Shown in pieces: positions 10,967-23,561 of a DNA stretch of 64,000 nt. Within the stretch, counting starts at the first letter, position 1, and each line of letters starts with the position of its first letter. The position numbers and the translations under genes were made by a program. A model generated the notes under the pieces. That model did not search any database. It saw nothing but the letters and a program-made list of their open reading frames with translations, and was not told the origin of the DNA. This DNA comes from Craterostigma plantagineum (taxonomy: Eukaryota; Streptophyta; Magnoliopsida; Lamiales; Linderniaceae). The DNA lies in the NCBI GenBank assembly GCA_027422505.1, contig JAPQWV010000487.1:62001-126000 (forward strand). Reading direction: 5' to 3'.

Positions 10967-13019
10967 TTGGGGTATGACGAAATCCTTTAGGATGCTTTGA
11001 TCTAAAGTCACCAAGAATTTTACCCCGACATGCGATCGATTTAGTTGCTTAAATTTTGTTAGTCTAAGTCTCATTCTTGTGTCTAAAAGGTCATTTGATT
11101 GTTCCACTAGACACAAAGTCACTTTACATGCGTGAGGATTCAAGCCTTGTTCTTTTTCCTTTCTTTGGATCTACTTCTCGAGTGAGTCACACATCAATTA
11201 CTTGTCTTACCTAGTGATTCTTGGTTTCATACTCACCTTGCGTCAGATCGTTAGGAAAATGATAAGGGAGTTTAGGATATTCCTCATTCGGCCTTATATA
11301 AATTCCCCCACGTTTGCCCTTAGTCATCCACTTTGAGCCTTCTCCGACGTCCTTTTTCTTCATTTTGAAACCCATTCCCAGCCTTCAACCGAACTCTATG
11401 CTCTTCGAACGGTTGTTCAAACGAGAGAAGAAGGGGGGATAACAAAAGAAAAGTAGGATGATGACAAAAGAAGGCATTGCTCAACGCACAAAGACCAAAG
11501 GAACCGGCCTTCCGACTACCTTGTAGAAAGTGGCATGGTTCCTGCTGCGAACTTCTCCAACGATAATCTCGTACGCTCGTCAGAACGGCTGGAAGAGGAG
11601 CACCACGAAGTGAACTTCTCCAACGATAATCCGGTCTTATATCGGGAAACGAGAAGAGGAGCGCAGCCTCGGGTACGAATTCCATAACCGTGAACTTCTC
11701 CAAATAGATAATCTCTGAAACCTATCTAGGGACTAAAAGAAGAGGAGCACGGTATCGGCCCGAGAATCAACAAGAAGAACTTCGCCTACGATAATCTCCT
11801 ATAGCCTCATGGAGAAGCGGAGCTTCAGCTTGAGCATAGCTCACTAAGGGATAGAAATGAGGGAGAAAGGAAGAAAGATGCCGAAAAGAAAGGAGATAGA
11901 CATAGAAATGGAAGATGACGAAGAGATAAGCTCACTTTCCTCTAAATTCCTTCCCTTCTAAGTCCTAGCCAAACTAAAACCTTTACGCCCCTTTGATTCC
12001 AATCGACGGTCTCTCGCTTGGTTGAAATGATAAAACATGCCTCGATCACAGGTAAATTGACTTGAAACTGCTTGTGTTGACTTGAGTGATAAAAATATAA
12101 AAATCCCAAGATAGAAAATATTGAGAGCAAGAGCGAACCTAGTGAGAGATGTCGAAATGGAACAGTCTAAGAACTTAGGACTTTAGTTTGACGACAAGAC
12201 TTGATGGCATTTTCTCTTTCAAATGTCTAGTAAAATTTTAGGCTTGACGATTGATCGAAGCAAAATAATCTGACCCCATACTATAATAATAGTAAAATAC
12301 GAAAACAAATATATATAATAAATTTTTTTTATATATATATAGGTAAATAATAATAAAAAAACATATATATATATATGAAAAATGAAAATGAAAAATTTAA
12401 ACTCATATACTTCGCACATTTTGACATGAAATGTTATGTTTCATATGCGTTGAATTGAATAAATGCGAATTTTTTAGTATATCGCACATTCTAAATGCAA
12501 TTTTAGATTGCATTGGTACTGATGCGATAAAAAATTTTTTGCTTCCACCCTCACACAATATTTTGAAGTACATGTTTTCAGGGACCATGTATACGTACTT
12601 ACTTGGTAAATTTGTGTGTTATATGCTCGTGACTTGAATTGATTTAATATGCTTGCATAATTAGTCAATTCTTGCACATTATTTGAGGGGGAGCAAATAT
12701 GAAAATCGTGGATTAGCTCCAAATATTCTTGACGTTTTTCTCTAAGTGTATTAGATTCCTTCTAACAAAATTACGGAGTGAGACGTCGACACTACAAAGA
12801 GAGGAGCTAGACACAAGACCAGATATTTCAAAAATAACATTGCCAAAAATAATGTTGATTAACTCCATTATTACTAACGTTTATCTCTAAGTGGTACAGA
12901 TTTTTAAACTTCTGCCAGGGGAGCTAGACGTTACTACACGAAAAATACGGGGAGTTAATTGCATATATTTTCATTACTAAGGGGGAGCCTTATAATGGGT
13001 TTTATTTTGAAATAGGGGT
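10967..13019 (+). other. Post-pol spacer of element B
   Basis: About 2 kb with no recognisable protein. It contains a degenerate repeat, GAACTTCTCC-AACGATAATC, at about 11549, 11612, 11692 and 11777, and a (TA)n-rich stretch at 12290-12400. From 12687 it contains several PPT-like tracts (GAGGGGGAGC at about 12684, AGGGGAGC at about 12919, CGGGGAG at about 12951, AGGGGGAGC at about 12980). Several extra PPT copies between pol and the 3' LTR are a known Sirevirus feature. Confidence 0.65.
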
Positions 13020-14721
13020 CAATCTGAAATTCTTTAGAAGAACTTACTATCGAGAAACTGGATATTAGAATTAATTCGCAATCAAAAGTTTCTCGATCGT
13101 AAACAGTGTTGGAAACGATTTTGATTGGCCGCGATAATTTGCGATCGAAAATTTTGAATTGAGAAGCAATTTTCGAATCAAAAGTTTCTCGAGCGCAAAT
13201 AGTAATGGGCCTGATCCATTTAATCGCAAAACGTCCAATCGCAAACCCAACATTGATTTTACAGCGAGTTATTAAAAGTTCACGTTTTTGTCAGTCGAAA
13301 AACTTTTTCTCACACAACCCTAATCGAAAGAAATTCTCTCACGCAAAACTTTCTCAGACGATATAAAATTCTTCAAAAATCTTCTAATTTTCACTTCAAA
13401 TCGTCTGATTAAGGTAGAAACTCGATTCGGTTAACGATTGCGAATGTTAAAACTTGATTTGCATTTACATTCTGTAGTTTTTCGCATGTTTAGTTAAGAT
13501 TTTTCGACTGATTCTTCAACAACCATTTAAACGTATATTGTTTCTCTAATTTCAGCATACTTATTAGATTTTCTGAGTTAAATGCCTGTTGTTTAGATAG
13601 ATTCGATGCTTTTGATGAAACAGATAGCATAAATCGTCGGAAAAATCTGCATCTGTGACGTTAAAATGAGTTTCGATGAAACTGGGCTTGAAGTTTTGAA
13701 GCTGTCGAAGAACTTTGTCGATCGCAAATAATCTTAATTGAATTCCAATTCGATTGAGATACTGTTTGTGTCGATTTAGTTTTCGATCGCAAAATTTTGA
13801 TTTAAGTCATCACGAAAAGATTTTGACCGCTAAATTTACCATCGAAAAATCCAATTATAATTCTCTGCGAGCGAAAACTTATGCACTGAATAGATAATTT
13901 AGATGCAAATTCAAATCGAGCGTTAAACTTACCATCACAAAATTAAAATTTCGATTTCCCTTCATTTCGGTCGCAAAAATGTTAGCAGCGAGAAATTTAT
14001 TTTTCAATGCTCAACTTTTTCGATCGTAAAATTCGCCGCTTAGAATAAATTGATCGAAAAATTTCTCGACGATTGACTTAGTTTCGTCGTTGACCAATTT
14101 CTCGATAAAAATATTTCGCCGTGAAAAATTTTTACTTACAATCGAAAATCACATATCGCTCGACAATTTTCAATTCGAAAAATTTTATTCACTCAAAGAA
14201 AATTTCTCGACAGTAAATTTACCTGAGAAATAATTTCTCGATCGTAAATTTACACGGAATTTTCTCGATCGTAAAATTGATCGACTACAGTCTCAATTTC
14301 AAACTCAACACTTAGAAATTTTTTTCCTAAGTCTTTTACACTGTAGCGAACGCTAGCGTATTAAATTTTCTCGATCGACAAATTACACGGAAACGCTTTA
14401 ATTGAAATCAGTGTATAGGAAATCAAATTGCAATTCAATTTCTCGAGCGAAAATTTTCTCGGCATGAACAGTAACTTACTGATTTGACACTAAGCGACAT
14501 TTCGAACCATTTTTCACGCGACAAATATTTCCTTCAAAATTACATTCATGCCATCATGATTTTTGAAATTGAACATACACTATGCATTTGATATGATTTC
14601 AATTCAAAATTCATCGAACATGCTATTATTTGCAATATTACTATAGTTTGATAAAATTTATTCATATTTCGACTGAAAAATAAAATTGAACTAATGAACA
14701 TTTATATATCTTATAATTCAG
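13020..14721 (+). repeat. Second leader of B: TCTCGA-type motif array before the extra ORF
   Basis: 1.7 kb of non-coding sequence with ten TCTCGA/TCGAGA words by my count (chance about 0.8), often extended to TTTCTCGATCG or TTTCTCGAGCG, plus many CGATCGAAAA and GCGATCG variants. It uses the same words as the 5' leader at 740-1707. It ends at 14703-14721 in TATATATCTTATAATTCAG directly before the ATG, a good plant 3' splice site, with a CTAAT branch-point-like word at about 14691. Confidence 0.65.
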
Positions 14722-17001
14722 ATGGATCGCTACCCAAGATACAACCACATATATGATCACAATATGTACTTGAAGGTTCAGGATACGAACTTTCAGCTCG
14801 ATCTGGACACATTTCGGTGCCCGGACGAGATCATCGTATCCATCCTCAGAGGTCACCCCATTTGGCAAGCGCTGACGGTCACTGCCTCAGTGCCGATGGT
14901 CTATCTCCAGCAATTCTGGGGATATATACAAGGAGTGGTAGCAAATGGGGCATTCTCCTTCACTACAAAACTCGGGACGCGGCATATTCTTATGAGCAAG
15001 AGCCAGTTCGGGATGATGCTGGACTTGCCCCACCACGACAACTACGACCCGCTCCCGACCGACGCTGAGATGATTCGTGACTTCATGCACATGGGATACC
15101 AACCGCCGCTTACAAGATTAGCTCAGGTCCAGAGCAGCGGTATCCCTCACCCCTGGAAGACACTGTTCGGCATAGTGAACAAGTGTCTATCACCCAAACA
15201 CGTTGGATTCGACAAGGGCAACGGTAACATACTGCAGATCTTTCACGGCCTCGCCTTCGCCAGAAACTACGACTTTGCACAGCTGATCTGGAACGATCTA
15301 GCTGAACAGATTCGGCTGAAGGAGAACCGAAGGTCAAAGAACGTGCACTGTGCTCGCTGGTTCAACGTAATCATCAGGGAGTTCCTGGAGCTACATGCAG
15401 AGAACATCCCTCAGCTACCTCTTGGTGGAAACTACCAGCCGCCAAGGCTTAAGTTTTTCCACAACCCACGGCTCACGGATCTGGACCAACCGTCGATGCC
15501 AATTCCACTCAGCTTACTCAGGCTCGCCGACCCCGCGGGAGCTGAGTATCAGAGGTTCTGTCGGGAACACAACTTAACGGAAGCAATGATTAGAGGGCTC
15601 CCGACAGATCACCATGTGAGCCCTCCCCAACACCAACCAAGCCCAGACGACACGATGATCGATGCTGTCGCTCAGGAGCTTCAACAGGAGCCTACCTTGG
15701 TCGAAGAGCCAATGCCCGACGTAGAAGATACTTTGATAGACGTCGTGGCTACCGAGATGGCGCTCGAGGCTCCTGCACTCGAATTACAAGTGGAAGTGCC
15801 CATACATGTTGGCGTGTTCGAAGAAACTTTTGAGGAGGTTCTTCAACAAGAAGCACAGCCCGAAACTGAAATGGGGCAAAGCTCTCTTCCAACGGTGACG
15901 GATCAGGCACTGGAGGACGTCAATCGTGACCTCACTCCTCACACGGCCACCCCGTCTGACACGGAGTCTGACGAGGAAATAAGCCTGAAAAGGAGGACTC
16001 CCAGAAGACTAAGCATTCAGCTGGAGTCTCTCTTCTCGGCCGTCACTGCCGCACCAGATACTACGCTGCCCACATCGACAAGTGTTACTGGCACTTCTTC
16101 GCTAAACCTTGAGCCGCAACCAACTCCCGTGGTGTCTGGTTCGCAGGCACAACCTGAGCCTGCCTTAACACCCATAGAGGCGAATCCTCAGGATTCGACT
16201 CGAGGATTGGGTGGAAGTCTCATACAGTCACAACCTCAAGTGACTGTGAGCCAACCCCAAGAGTCTATGTCTACTCTAGGGTTGATGACAGGTGACATCA
16301 GTTGTCCTGGTCCATCCATGGAGGCGTCCACACCCTTTGTGACGAACGAGCAGTTCCAGGCCGCTCTCTCTGCCGATGTACAGTCTATGGAAGACAAGAT
16401 CACGGAGAGAGTACTTCAAGCTCTCGAGGCATCCCGAAGAGATACCGGGAAAGCACCTGCCTCTGAAGGCCCTTCGTCACAAACCCACACCACACCTCCA
16501 CAACCCACGCCCACCGACCCTTTAGCCACTTCCTCCATCCTCATCAACCCATACACCATCCCCATCACCGAACTCCACGACATTCTCCTCGCCCGTTTGA
16601 TAGGCCTGTCCATCCGATCGCCTCAAGAAGAATCCCTCTATCGACGATTGGTGGATCCTCCTGAGCCACTGACTGACACCTGTCGAGGCCAAAGCTCCCA
16701 CTCCCGGCGTAGACATGACGATCCGACGATCAGGACCATCATGAGGGGGAGAAGAGGCCGAAGACATCTACAACCGGCCAAGGACAAGGCTCGGGCGCTA
16801 CGCGGACAAGCGCTAGAGCTGGTGAAACCCAAACCACCCATACTACCCAAACCACCCAAACTACCCAAACCACGCACCGCACAGCCACTCTACCACATAT
16901 CGACCCACCAACCTTTCACCTCAGGACGCCTCCGCCCACACCGCCGATCTACCCAAGCCCCTTGCTTCCGGAAGAAGAAGCAAGCACTGCAATGCTTATA
17001 G
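14722..17001 (+). pseudogene. Extra (post-pol) ORF of element B, N-terminal and central part
   Basis: 759 codons starting at an ATG that abuts a splice-acceptor-like AG. About 280 N-terminal residues form a conserved globular block shared with E: FQLDL-TF-C-DEI, VYLQQFW at about residue 62, HPWKTLFGIVNKCLSPKH at about 137, and RNYDFAQLIW at about 180. Residues 290-620 are Pro/Glu/Ser/Thr rich and poorly conserved. A basic patch follows (RRHDD at about 662, then RGRRGRR). No signal peptide or transmembrane helix is visible, so it does not look like a classical envelope protein. Function unknown. A frameshift at about 16800-16960 separates it from its C-terminal part. Confidence 0.8.
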
Positions 17002-18260
17002 CTCTGGCAGCTACCCAAGCTACTCCCTCCGTCGCTCCAGACCAACCGAGACCCTCTGGACATGGAGTCAATCCACACGAAGTATTAGACAAGTACATCT
17101 TCGAAGGCCAGTGGATGCCCCATTCCATGCTCGAGGAGCATCAGAGACAACGGCTTCTGGACGTACGCCACTTCTTACAACAAGCATCCGTGGATCTCGT
17201 GATCATTGAAGACGACGAACTTCAAGAAGGCGTAGACTACCAAAGTGAAATCCCAAGGCTACCGGAGTTGATCGCACAGCGAGGGGCCTCCCCTACAAGA
17301 CAGATGCCAGGGACCGTTCGGATCGACACGCCGTGGGAGAACATTCACATAGAGATACCTTTCCTTGTAGAAGTCAGGGAAAACATTTGGAGGTCACCGG
17401 ATCGAATTAAGAAGCCGGATGAGTTCGAGCTGAGAGGGATCTCTCACTGGGATCAGCAGAAAAGAATGACATATCTGTGGATGCTGACCCAACTAGGACC
17501 GGACGTGAGGCTGGGGATCCCGAAGAATCGACTGAAGAGTCACTTCAGGGAACTCTCCCCAATTTTCCAACTCCTCAGTGTCTATTGTGCCAAAGGAGGA
17601 CTTCCAACACCTCACTACATCATCGAACGAGTGGACAGGACCCGAGAGGAACTGAGCGACAGCGACCTGCCATACCTCCCCGCCGATGAAGTCTACCGCC
17701 TTTATCAGTTATACGTGGAGAAGTACAAAGGTCCTCAGGGCTTCATCAAGAAAGAAGGCCTCGAAGGGCTCTATCGGTTCATGATGCGACAAGTCAAATA
17801 CTTTGCCGCTCACGACCTTCAAATGGCGCTTCAGAGCAATATGAAGAAGGCCAACATGGCCGAACCACTCCTCAAAGGACCTGAGATCGAGAGACTTCCA
17901 AGCAATCACATACACATCAGCTCTGTCACCGGCATCACCTACAACAATCCAATTGCCAAGAAGATCAGGATGATGCTTAAGACAGAAATTCACAAGTTTT
18001 GCGATGGAACCCTCAAGATTGTCGGGCGAAATATCGAACAGAGGTTGGAAGAGATAAATAGAAACACGATGCTGAGGATCCACCGGTTTGTGAGAGAACA
18101 GCCGCTCCTGATGGAATTGTTGGATGACATCGAGGAGCGCCTGAAGCTCAGGGAGAACGTTGGGGACTACGAGCATGCGTTGGGCTTGCGCAGATCGTAC
18201 TATGCCCGACAAGGACGAACAGCGCGGAGACGTAATCAAGCACAAATGGGGAGAATGTAG
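16962..18260 (+). pseudogene. Extra ORF of element B, C-terminal part
   Basis: C-terminal region of the same protein in another frame: NPHEVLDKYIFEGQW, a block LQEGVDYQSEIPRLPEL, then IHKFCDGTLKIVGRN and a helical end. It matches the E protein block for block (NPHDVVERYIFGEEW, EEGEDYEAEIPELPEL, IHKFCDGTLRII). The stop codon TAG at 18258-18260 lies inside the first five bases of the 3' LTR, so the polypurine tract is translated (QMGRM-stop). The frame runs back through the end of the upstream part to about 16800, so a single indel separates the two. Confidence 0.8.
18245..18255 (+). promoter_or_regulatory. Polypurine tract of element B
   Basis: AATGGGGAGAA directly in front of the 3' LTR, the primer site for plus-strand DNA synthesis. 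It also codes for the last residues of the extra ORF. Confidence 0.88.
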
Positions 18261-18607
18261 AATATCATTTGTAATTGTGCTTGATATCATTAGTTGTCCT
18301 TGTAATTAGGGGCTTCACTTGTATTTTTTCTTTAGATTAAGGACTAGTTCGATATTTATACCAAGATTGTTGGTATAAATACTTGTAAATGAATTGAGCT
18401 GAATAGAGAAAGTTTAGAGAATTGATCCGAAGGGCTTGCAAATCGACTTCTAGAGAGAGAAACAACAGTAACTTTCTCACTCTAATTGAGTTCTCTCTCT
18501 TGTTCTTATTTTGAGTTTTTCGATCGAATTCAATTGATAATCTAAACGATCGAATTGCTATGGTTTCTAGCCTAGGATCGTAGAGTTGTTAATCTGAGGA
18601 CCTAACA
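18256..18607 (+). repeat. 3' LTR of element B
   Basis: 352 bp. Compared with 365-715 it shows about ten substitutions and a 1-bp indel near 18325. TATAAATA box at 18374-18381. Followed by the TSD ACTTT. Confidence 0.95.
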
Positions 18608-18612
18608 ACTTT

Positions 18613-21369
18613 AATCCCATCCTATTGCAGATTGTTAACCAAATCTCTCAGCAACCCCTTCGTCAAGTGGTCCGCTAAATTGTGTTGCGATCTAACATAG
18701 TCAACGGATATCACCCATTCGTGGTTAATTCACGAATCATGCTGTCTCTAACACCTAAGTGTCTTGACTTTCCATTGTACATGTGACTATAAGCCTTTGC
18801 CAAAGTGGCAGAGCTATCACAATGGATTGAGATAGGTAATATACGTTTAGGCCACAACGGAATCTCATAGACTAAATTTTTCAGCCATTCTGCTTCTTTA
18901 CTAGAGGCCGCTAGGGCAACAAACTCATATTCCATCGTCGAATTTGTGACACAAGTTTGCTTCTTAGAAGCTCACGAAATTGCACCTCCTCCAAGCAAGA
19001 ATACCCATCTGCTTGTCGAGGAATGGTCTTCCGGATTCGAGATCCAACTAGCATCACAATATCCTTCTAGAACCGAAGGTGAGCCAACGTAATATAAACT
19101 ATAATTTATAGTCTTCTTTAGGTACTTAAGTACCCGCCTTATTGCTTGCCAATGATGTGTACTCGGATTACTAGTAAACCTACTAGGTTTTCCTACAACA
19201 TACGCAATATCCGGCCTTGTGCTCGTCATGGCATACATTAAGCATCTAATCACCTTAGAATACTCAAGTTGAGAACTGGATCACCTTTATTAGGCAACAA
19301 CTTCATACATGTGTCCATAGGTGTACTAACGGGAGTACAATCAAAACAATTGAATTTCTTTAATACTTTCTCAATGATACTGTGTAATCGAAATTCCTTT
19401 GTTTTCACGTTTAATCCGAATACGTAAGATAACATCAGCATCTCCCATATGTTTCATGGAGAATCTACATGACAGAAATTCTTTAGTCATATCGACTTGT
19501 TTCTGATCTGTGCCAAAGATCAACATGTCATCAACATACAGACAGATGATTACCCCGTTATCTAAATTGTCAAATTTGCATATACGCACTTGTCCGCTTT
19601 GTTCAAATTGTAACCGTTGTACAAGACCACTTCATCAAACGTTTGATGCCACTGCTTAGGTGCTTGTTTCAATCCATACAAGGACTTAACAAGTTTACAC
19701 ACCTTGTTTTCATTTCTCGGCATGATAAAGCCTTCAGGTTGTTTCACATAAACTTCCATCTAAATCACCATTCAAAAATGCAGTTTTCACATCCATTTGG
19801 TGAATTGCAAGATTGTGAATAGCGGTCAGCGCAATCAACGTTCTAATAGTCGAGATATGAGCACAGGTGCATACTATCAAAATAGTCAATTCCAGGTTTT
19901 TGTCTAAAGCCTTGAATGACTAGTATAGCTTTGAACTTCTCAATTGTTCCATCGACTCTCATCTTTCTTGTGAAGATCCACTTGCAACCCAAAGGTTTGC
20001 AACCTGGTGTAAATCTAACAACACCCAGGTGTTATTATCCATGGTCCATCTCGTCATTAATGGCTTCTTTCCAAAAGGCAACATCCTGAGACTTCATTGC
20101 TTCATCAAATGTTTTTGGATCATCCTCAATATTAAAACAATATAGGTATTGGGTAGAAACCTCATCCCTAGAACCTTCAATTAAATACAATTGAAAATCC
20201 GGTCCATATGACTTAGGTTTTCTTTCCCTTTTGCTTTTCCTAAGTTCAAGTGACTTGTTACTGGTCAGTTCTTCCTCCTTTTCACTTGTCAATGGAATCA
20301 TATCCTTTGGTCTAGGTATCCTTGAGAAACCACTCTTATCGAAAATTGCATCTCGACTCAACCACAGTGTTAACCGAGATAGAGACATTAGGTTCAATTC
20401 CATAGAACCTATTAGCCTTGGAATGCTTGCATATCCAATAAAGATGCAATCTAGACCTCTTTCACCCAAACTTTTCTTTTGAGTTCGGGAAGCCTTACAA
20501 CAACCCTACAGCCCCACACACAAGATAGTTCAGCATTGGTTTCTTTTTGAACCATAGTTTATAAGGAGTCAACTTGTTCCTTTTATTAGGAACTCTTTAT
20601 TAAGTAAATAATAAGCTGTCAACATAGCTTCACCCCGGAATCCATCACTTAATCCTGAGTAGGATAGCATGGAGTTAACTATCTTTTTAGGATTCTATTC
20701 TTTCGCTCTGATACGCCATTCTATCGCGGTGTATACGGAGCAGTAGTCTCATGAATAATTCCCACTGATTGAAAGTAGGTCGGATTAAAGTATTCACCAC
20801 CTCTATCCATTCTGAGTCTTTTGATCATTGCATTTTGTTGCAATTCAACCTCATTCTTATAAATCATAAATTTATCCAATGCTTCATCCTTGGTATGTAA
20901 TAAATAAACATAACAAAACCTAGATGCATCATCTATAAATATAGCAAAATATCGTTTGTTACCTAAGGATGGAGTTGCATGCAAATCACATAAATCACTA
21001 TGAATTAGTTCTAGTACTACTGAGGCATGCATCACTTTACGAAAAGGTTTCCTAGTTATTTTAGTTAGCATGCAAGTCTTACCTTTTTCAATATTTATAT
21101 CAAATGCAGGTATTAAACCTTCCTTCGACATTACATATATTCTTCTATAGTGAACATTTCCTAGTCTAGCATGCCAAAGCACAGAATCATTAATTTTAAA
21201 ACATGCCATAAACGTGAAAATATTGTAAGAATGCCTTTTATTTAAATTCAACAAATTTATCGGAACTCAGCTTGTAACCACATTTGTTCAAGACCGGTCC
21301 AGAAACTAAATTCTTACGTAATTTTGGTACAAACAACACATTACTTAAAGTAATAGCTTTCCCATAAGT
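18613..21369 (-). pseudogene. Integrase, RT and RNase H of element A
   Basis: Heavily broken minus-strand Copia pol. GAG-pre-integrase and integrase core are at 21254-20721 (LWHARLGNVHYRR, LIHSDLC with the first Asp, RMDRGGEYF with the second). The integrase-RT linker is at 20469-20035 (KSKRERKPKSYGPDF). RT is at about 19759-19371 (MEVYVKQPEGF, LYGLKQAPKQWHQ, YVDD at 19528-19539). RNase H is at 19253-18613 (GYCDASW, ALAASSKEAEW, then HNLADHLTKG near 18660). At least six frame breaks. The KSYGPDF linker and RNase H wording differ clearly from B and E, so it is another Copia lineage. Confidence 0.88.
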
Positions 21370-21374
21370 AATTC

Positions 21375-22904
21375 TGACACGCTCAAATACTTGTAAGTGT
21401 ACCAGGTCGTGCACGTAGTAAAACGAACAAAGTACGCGTATCGATCCACGAAGACAGCTCGATTAATTCTAAGATAATATTCCTAATTCTAATTTAGACT
21501 AAGGGAATTTTTTTATATTTTTGATAATTTATAAAAGAGATAAAAGACGCAAATAATAAAATAAGCGCAAATAAAATAAATGAGGATAGAGTAATTAACG
21601 ACGAAGGTGATTGAGACACTTGCTCAGCACGAATTATTCCTACGTCTTCATGCAATCTAATCTATCTAATCAATATGAATCATAGTCAAGGTAGAATTTC
21701 CTAGCATACGTGCTACTCGTTTGTCCCGTAATAGCAACCCTACGTAAATAGAGAACCAATCAACTATATGTCTATATGACTGTAGTTCCTATGTGTATAT
21801 TAGATCTTTATGAAATTCCCCGAGTTTAGACGCTTTCGGCGCCTAAGGTCTCAGAAACCACACATAGGAAATCGAATTTCATCTCTGGTCGGTTTTACGT
21901 AGTGATATTCAATATTTTGTTCTAATCAGTCTAATCACTTAGTTCGTCTCATAAACCAATCAATAATCATACGCATGGAGGCCAATTACACGCAGGCATA
22001 TGAAGCACAAACAAAGAATACGTAACTCAAATCATATGATTAATAAAACAATAATTGCATTAATACGTAGCCATAATCCGGCCTTGCACGGCCTCAATCA
22101 CAAAAGGAATTAGGCAAGAATATTAATACACGAAAACGAATCGAAAGAAAATATTGCCGAAAACGAAATATTAAAAGGTAAGAAATTCGCCCTTGTGCTC
22201 GACTTATCTCACTCTTAGCCGTCGTTCGTCGGTTGTAGCCGTAAATAGTTCGCAGCTCTCGGCTCTCTTTACTTCGTCATCCAAAGCCCCTTTTTATTTT
22301 CAGCCATCGGTTTTTTCCTTTTCAGCCGTCGCCAAGCTTCGGTTTTCATTCGCAAAAAGCTCTCTTTTGAGCCCTCGAAGCTCGTATATTGTTCGCTGCT
22401 CTCTCCAAGACCCCCCCTTCATTTGTTCCTCTCGCCCTTTAAATAGAAACAAAGATTTGCGTTCATATCTTTTCTTTCTCCCAAGATATCTCCTTTCGGT
22501 TGATTCAAAAAATCAAATCTCCTCCTTAAATTTCTTGCTTTCAACGTTAATGGGCCTCCCAAATTAGAATTAAGTGGTAAATTGCAGATTCAGCCCATAA
22601 CTTGTGAAAATTACAAAAAGGCCCCAAAGCGCAAATAAGATGCAATCACGGTCACGCCATGCGTTACTTCTATGCACGCTTGAGCTGCACCTAGCTTGGG
22701 TAATTGTGTATAAACCATGTGGTTTCCAAGCTTAATTTTAGTGGTCCATTTCACGTTTGCATCTTCCCGCTTTGGTCTATTTTGCTCCAATATCTGTCAA
22801 ATAAGAGATATGTACGTAAACGTATAATATTCGAGGTATTTCGATAAATGATTGTGGAAAATATGCTTTTGCGGGTTTAAAATAGTGTAAATCCTAACTT
22901 ATCA
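21375..22904 (-). repeat. 3' LTR of element D
   Basis: 1,530 bp, reading TGATAAGTTAGG at its 5' end (22904) and ending ...TGTCA at 21375 on the minus strand. It retains two stretches missing from the other LTR. A short open frame on the plus strand at 22193-22567 has no protein signature and I treat it as chance. Confidence 0.88.
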
Positions 22905-22918
22905 AAAACCCCCAAACT
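22905..22918 (-). promoter_or_regulatory. Polypurine tract of element D
   Basis: The minus strand reads GTTTGGGGGTTTT immediately before the LTR start at 22904. This fixes the orientation and shows that this LTR is the 3' one. Confidence 0.75.
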
Positions 22919-23265
22919 AGCTTAGATCGTCCTCGATCATAGAAGCGGAATAAAACTAAATCAAATTAGAATCATAGAACATCAGTCAATGAAATTCTCC
23001 CGTTTCATCTCAAAATGTAAAAGAATAGAAGGTCGAGGTAATCATCAACTAATGAATGATCTAGTCAAAACACGAAGCATGAGGTAATATGTCGCAATCT
23101 TATCATGGCATAAAAGACGTTTTCGGAATCACACACTACGCATCAATCTACAACTCTCACAAAGGTCGCTCAAGTCACTCGAAGTACTTATTTTTTCTAA
23201 GGGATCTGTATAAAGGATCTCAATTCACGATATGAAAAAATATTACTCTAGGCTTGCAAATATAT
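22919..23265 (-). other. Internal 3' end of element D
   Basis: About 350 bp between the PPT of D and the insertion point of E (TSD TATAT at 23261-23265). No coding signal. It continues at 36619 on the other side of E. Confidence 0.75.
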
Positions 23266-23547
23266 TGTTAGGAATATTATAGAAGTGTCAAAAATATTGT
23301 TCTAAGTCTTGTAATTTCTTTACGATGTATTATCTTATGTATTTGGGTGTGTTTGTAATGGGCTTGTTAGGGGCCCAATAAGCTTAAATACCTCTCAAGG
23401 TATTTAAGCTTAAACCCTAACAAGCATTAATCAAGTTTTCAGTCTTGCAAAACTCTCACGTATTCAACACTAAACCTCTAAAGCACACTATTCACATATT
23501 ACGAAGGTTTAATCTGTTGAAGTGTTCTTGGATAATCTGGAATTACA
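23266..23547 (+). repeat. 5' LTR of element E
   Basis: 282 bp starting TGTTAGGA and ending AATTACA, matching 36331-36613. Contains a short inverted pair around 23385-23415 (AGCTTAAATACCT and AGGTATTTAAGCTT) that overlaps the probable TATA-like region. Confidence 0.95.
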
Positions 23548-23549
23548 AG

Positions 23550-23561
23550 TGGTATCAGAGC
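23550..23561 (+). promoter_or_regulatory. Primer binding site of element E (initiator tRNA-Met)
   Basis: TGGTATCAGAGC two bases after the LTR. Confidence 0.95.

Larger units (their letters stand above)
365..18607 (+). mobile_element. Element B: 18.2-kb Sirevirus-like Ty1/Copia retrotransposon
   Basis: Complete LTR element with LTRs 365-715 and 18256-18607, both starting TGTAGAA and ending CCTAACA, and TSD ACTTT at 360-364 and 18608-18612. Order: LTR, PBS for initiator tRNA-Met, leader, gag with a long coiled-coil tail, protease, integrase, RT, RNase H, a 4-kb spacer, a second long ORF, PPT, LTR. Copia domain order plus a large gag and an extra ORF after pol place it in the Sirevirus (SIRE/Maximus) lineage. 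The LTRs differ by about ten substitutions and one indel. Element C is inserted in gag. Several stops and frameshifts make it non-autonomous now. Confidence 0.93.

Noticed and set aside
10865..11143. Minus-strand frame with poly-Leu and poly-Tyr
   Set aside because: Produced by the ATA/TAA microsatellite.
22193..22567. 124-codon open frame in the 3' LTR of D
   Set aside because: No conservation of the frame in the homologous 5' LTR (39184-40388), which has deletions and shifts.
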